Positions 41,680 to 44,242 of a DNA stretch of 44,242 bases are shown here, in pieces (position 1 is the first letter of the stretch; the number at the start of each line of letters is the position of its first letter). Both the position numbers and the translations under genes were made by a program. A model generated the notes under the pieces. That model was given only the letters and a program-made list of their open reading frames with translations. It did no database searches and was not told the DNA's origin. This DNA is from Candidatus Omnitrophota bacterium (GTDB lineage: Bacteria > Omnitrophota > Gorgyraeia > Zapsychrales > Zapsychraceae): positions 1 through 44,242 of the forward strand of contig JADFYJ010000019.1 in NCBI GenBank assembly GCA_015233115.1, given 5' to 3'.

Positions 41680-42593
41680 ATAACATCTCCTGTTCTTGGC
41701 GCTTCAGCATCTTCAAAAAAACACCCCTCTTCTTTGAAAAAATGTGTGTTCGCGATACCACAATTCATAAATTCATTCTTGATAATTCTGATATTGGTTA
41801 CTCCTTTATTTAAATCCGTCGGGAAATAATATTCTTCACGATAAAGCATCAAAATTTCATCGGCATAAGAAGACAAATCGCCTTCTTCTTTCGAAAAATT
41901 ATTTAAATGCGGAATTTTTTTATGATCTACTTCAAAAGCTCGAGAAGCCCAAAAAGTTGAAACAATCGGTATTTGATGTTTAAGAGCAATATTTTTTAAT
42001 TTCCTACAAAACCCTTCGACCTTTCTTCTCCTTTCCTTAGTTTGTTCGTAACCCACGCCTTCAATTTCCTGAAGGGAATCAATAATGACTAATCCGATCT
42101 TTTTTTTCGATATATAAAAAGCAATTTTCTCTTCAATTTGGCTAATTAATCGCGGCCGCTCTTCAACATACAGCTTTGCATCGGATAAAACGCCTGCTGC
42201 CGCTGTCAATTTAGGTATATTTGAAGAAGATACAAAACCGGTTCTTGCCTTTTGCATATCAACACGCGCCTGTGAAACGAGCAATCTTAATGCGATATCT
42301 TCTTTAGAGGAATCAAGTGAAAAAAATAAAACCGGAACATTTTGATAAATAGCTACATGTTTAGCCAAAGATAAAACAAAAGATGTTTTTCCCATGCTCG
42401 GCCTACCAGCAACGACAATAAAATGCCCCTTTTGAAGTCCTGAAATAAAATAATCTAAACTTTGAAAACCTGTAGGAATTCCTCTTATATAGCGCTTTTT
42501 ACTTTGCTTTTCCTCAATCGATTCCATCGCGCCTGTTATTAAATCTTTCATCTCATGAACTTGGAATTTATCTTTGAGCAATAAATCAAACAT
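41676..42593 (-). CDS. DnaB C-terminal-like (RecA-fold) ATPase without the DnaB N-domain
   Basis: The product has 305 residues. RGIPTGFQSLDYFISGLQKG opens a DnaB-helicase C-terminal domain; Walker A GRPSMGKTS is at 63-71 and Walker B GLVIIDSLQEI near 170-180. The ~100-residue N-terminal primase-binding domain of replicative DnaB is missing. It is probably a phage/plasmid-type or repurposed ATPase, not the housekeeping helicase. It overlaps the previous small gene by 8 bases. Confidence 0.8.
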   Translation of the reverse strand: MFDLLLKDKFQVHEMKDLITGAMESIEEKQSKKRYIRGIPTGFQSLDYFISGLQKGHFIVVAGRPSMGKTSFVLSLAKHVAIYQNVPVLFFSLDSSKEDIALRLLVSQARVDMQKARTGFVSSSNIPKLTAAAGVLSDAKLYVEERPRLISQIEEKIAFYISKKKIGLVIIDSLQEIEGVGYEQTKERRRKVEGFCRKLKNIALKHQIPIVSTFWASRAFEVDHKKIPHLNNFSKEEGDLSSYADEILMLYREEYYFPTDLNKGVTNIRIIKNEFMNCGIANTHFFKEEGCFFEDAEAPRTGDVI

Positions 42594-42813
42594 AATTACC
42601 TCCCTCAGATGGCGGGCGTAAATGCCGAATGATTCGGTTACGAAATGTTGCGCGGAATTTATTTCTCTCTTCTTTTTTGATCATCAGTCGTAAGAAGTCC
42701 ATCAAATCCGCACAACCCAACCGTTTTAAACTTTGATTGAGTTCTTTTTCTTCTTCTTCAGTAACTACAAATTGATAATATTTTGTTTTTTTCATAAAAG
42801 TATCCCCTGACAT
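42586..42813 (-). CDS. Small hypothetical protein with charged helix
   Basis: The product has 75 residues (69 if ATG 42795 is used; both have plausible ribosome sites). KKTKYYQFVVTEEEEKELNQ and LMDFLRLMIKKEERNK suggest a ribbon-helix-helix-like or helical adaptor. No family is recognised. Confidence 0.5.
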   Translation of the reverse strand: MSGDTFMKKTKYYQFVVTEEEEKELNQSLKRLGCADLMDFLRLMIKKEERNKFRATFRNRIIRHLRPPSEGGNYV

Positions 42814-42821
42814 TGAAACCT

Positions 42822-43082
42822 CTACGTTATCTCAAACGAAATCTGTTTTTCTTTAAATGGTTTCAGCGGTGACAAGAAATAAATCGCCGCTTGAACATCG
42901 ACATGTATCTTTTTTATTGCAGTTGAAAAATTTTTAACGCCAGAGGGATTGCTTTCAATAAATTTTTTACCAGGCCCCCGCAAACTATACAAATCTGCTT
43001 CTAATTTTGCGGCGTCATTAAGCAGACGGTAAACTCGCAAAAAATATCTGTCTGTTTTATTCAGCCCGCCGATTATTTTCAT
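42822..43082 (-). CDS. Small hypothetical helical protein
   Basis: The product has 86 residues from ATG 43082, chosen for its AGAGGA site; the frame is open to 43184 inside the upstream gene. Two helices (TDRYFLRVYRLLNDAAKLE and FSTAIKKIHVDVQAAIYFL) dominate. No family is recognised. It overlaps the zinc-finger gene by 26 bases. Confidence 0.5.
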   Translation of the reverse strand: MKIIGGLNKTDRYFLRVYRLLNDAAKLEADLYSLRGPGKKFIESNPSGVKNFSTAIKKIHVDVQAAIYFLSPLKPFKEKQISFEIT

Positions 43083-43398
43083 AATCCTCTTCCTCTTTAT
43101 CTGGAATATATTTGTTACACGGTTCGTATAAATAATTTGAACTGCAATACGGACAAATCTCACGATGTCGCCGGAAATAACCATCGTCCCGTTTCCACTG
43201 CCGATATATGGCGATGCATTGGCGGAATTTATCGCCCCGCTCTGCTTTTTGAAAATAACTTAACGAATCTATGGTCTCTGCTTTCTTCCGGATCCGTCCG
43301 AGGATCTCTTCTTTGGATACAAGCCACATCCCTGTCCCATCGCAGAATGGGCATGGTTCTTCTTTACGCTTAGGACCATATTCTGCTGGTTGTTCCAT
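43057..43398 (-). CDS. Small protein with two CxxC zinc ribbons
   Basis: The product has 113 residues from ATG 43398 (GGAGG upstream). CPFCDGTG near 16-23 is DnaJ-like; CPYCSSNY occurs later, giving a four-cysteine metal site. The middle is charged and helical. The longer open frame upstream is not used. No family is recognised. Confidence 0.6.
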   Translation of the reverse strand: MEQPAEYGPKRKEEPCPFCDGTGMWLVSKEEILGRIRKKAETIDSLSYFQKAERGDKFRQCIAIYRQWKRDDGYFRRHREICPYCSSNYLYEPCNKYIPDKEEEDYENNRRAE

Positions 43399-43418
43399 AA
43401 TTAACCTCCGCATTAAAA

Positions 43419-43685
43419 TTATCCGGCATGATACGCCCTTCCCGTATCTTTCGGGGGTTCTTTTTGACTTGCGGCTCCAGAAATCGACGTAAATATACAG
43501 ATTATTCCCCAAATAATGGCATCCAATCCCAAGCCAAAAATAAAACCGATCCCACCGCCAAACCAAGTGCATAAAAACGGAATTATCAAATACCACCAGA
43601 CGATCAATAGAACTATTCCCAAAGCAGCGGCTGCGATGGCCCCAACAATAAAAACGATCATGACAATCCCTGTAAAAAAATCCAT
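43419..43685 (-). CDS. Small membrane protein
   Basis: The product has 88 residues from ATG 43685 (GAGGTG upstream; GTG 43694 is the alternative). It has three hydrophobic stretches (about 3-30, 30-45 and 48-68), many Gly residues and a polar tail. No family is recognised. It lies in the same operon, 20 bases from the next gene. Confidence 0.55.
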   Translation of the reverse strand: MDFFTGIVMIVFIVGAIAAAALGIVLLIVWWYLIIPFLCTWFGGGIGFIFGLGLDAIIWGIICIFTSISGAASQKEPPKDTGRAYHAG

Positions 43686-43703
43686 TTTTATCACCTCAGC
43701 TTT

Positions 43704-44087
43704 TCATGACACGATCGCCGGATCTAACACTGACCGGAGAAATTCAATAACTGGGATTTTTCTCTCTCCGGCCGATTCCGCCAGCGAATTATCGAGTTCA
43801 TGCAAAATCTGCCAACCATCGACACGCCTGACAACAATATTTTCTTTCCGCTGGATCTCCGCCACACCTTCACTTATAAACATTGCTTTTTGAATTTCGC
43901 TAAGATCATTCCAATTAGCGTTCGTTATCTCATAACCGTTGTGTCTAGCCGTCTCAATCGGAAAAAAACTATGCTCGAATTCTGTTTCGTCCACTCCCGA
44001 ATTTGCACCCGTAGACGCAAACGTTTTTATTGATCCATAGACAAGAAGCACAACGGTTACGATCACGACGATATTGTTAATTTTCAT
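43704..44087 (-). CDS. Exported hypothetical protein
   Basis: The product has 127 residues. MKINNIVVIVTVVLLVYGSIKT is a signal peptide or anchor (possible cleavage after TFA). The remainder is soluble and acidic (GYEITNANWNDLSEIQKAMF). A very strong site (GAGGAGGGGG) precedes the ATG. It is the first gene of the minus-strand operon that runs to 39276. No family is recognised. Confidence 0.6.
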   Translation of the reverse strand: MKINNIVVIVTVVLLVYGSIKTFASTGANSGVDETEFEHSFFPIETARHNGYEITNANWNDLSEIQKAMFISEGVAEIQRKENIVVRRVDGWQILHELDNSLAESAGERKIPVIEFLRSVLDPAIVS

Positions 44088-44242
44088 ATCCCCCTCCTCT
44101 AAAAAGTTTCGTTAAACGGATTTTTCCAATAACGAAGGTTTTTCTTTTTTAGAGTCCAGGTTCCCCCTTCAACGCAGGACATGAAATAGTTTTAACTCAA
44201 ACAATTATTCTTTATGACCTCCTCCTTTTCGTTGTTTAATTT

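Noticed and set aside
1-44242. CRISPR arrays, rRNA or tRNA genes, insertion sequences
   Set aside because: No regularly spaced identical repeats, cloverleaf sequences or DDE transposase genes were seen.

Overview
This 44 kb bacterial chromosome window is moderately AT-rich. It carries a complete type II secretion (T2SS) operon, a penicillin-binding protein 1C / alpha-2-macroglobulin pair, and a dense accessory region. The organism is Gram-negative (diderm), because a secretin, GspC-type and GspL/M-type proteins and a periplasmic macroglobulin are all encoded. The layout (gspE-F-G-H-I-J-K-L-M, an ExeA-type ATPase, gspC-like, gspD last) and the small-protein-rich accessory genes would fit an uncultivated PVC-superphylum lineage such as Omnitrophota. 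That placement is an inference, not something the sequence proves.

Layout. (1) 1-2170: the 3' end of a large glycine-rich, toxin-like protein, followed by small membrane proteins. Two are paralogues, and a duplicated C-terminal tip fragment precedes the second. This looks like a polymorphic toxin/immunity tail. (2) 2375-13545: the T2SS operon. (3) 13546-31540: an accessory island of toxin-antitoxin pairs (HigBA, AbrB-like/RelE, XRE/Gp49-like, HicAB, Phd/RelE), two divergent tyrosine recombinases, DUF-type and small genes, a two-gene PLD-helicase plus methylase restriction-like system, a NUDIX gene with an internal stop, and a DUF262-HNH nuclease. (4) 31892-39219: pbpC, an intercalated HNH gene and an alpha-2-macroglobulin. 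(5) 39276-44087: a tightly packed minus-strand operon with a phosphatase, an ADP-ribosylglycohydrolase, a MORN/DUF6745-like protein, a DnaB-C-like ATPase and small proteins.

The most notable structure is in the island. I see at least ten 28-bp sites shaped like Xer dif sites: an 11-bp arm ending in ATAA, a 6-bp core, and an 11-bp arm that nearly always starts with TT. They sit between the gene modules. One, with the same TGTATA core as E. coli dif, lies in the 115-bp gap between the two divergent recombinase genes. Several neighbouring sites share the same core (TGTATA; TCTCAG; TCTCAA) and enclose single modules. The NUDIX gene has its start codon inside one TCTCAA site and its stop codon at the edge of the next. 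An AAA ATPase gene downstream of the methylase is cut off inside its Walker A motif a few bases from a TCTCAG site. The DUF262 gene has a frameshift whose hidden C-terminal continuation stops exactly at another site. Together this suggests an integron-like gene-capture array that uses dif-type sites and its own pair of Xer-like recombinases, carrying addiction modules and defence genes. Related pdif modules are known on Acinetobacter plasmids, but I do not recognise this chromosomal arrangement with dedicated recombinases.
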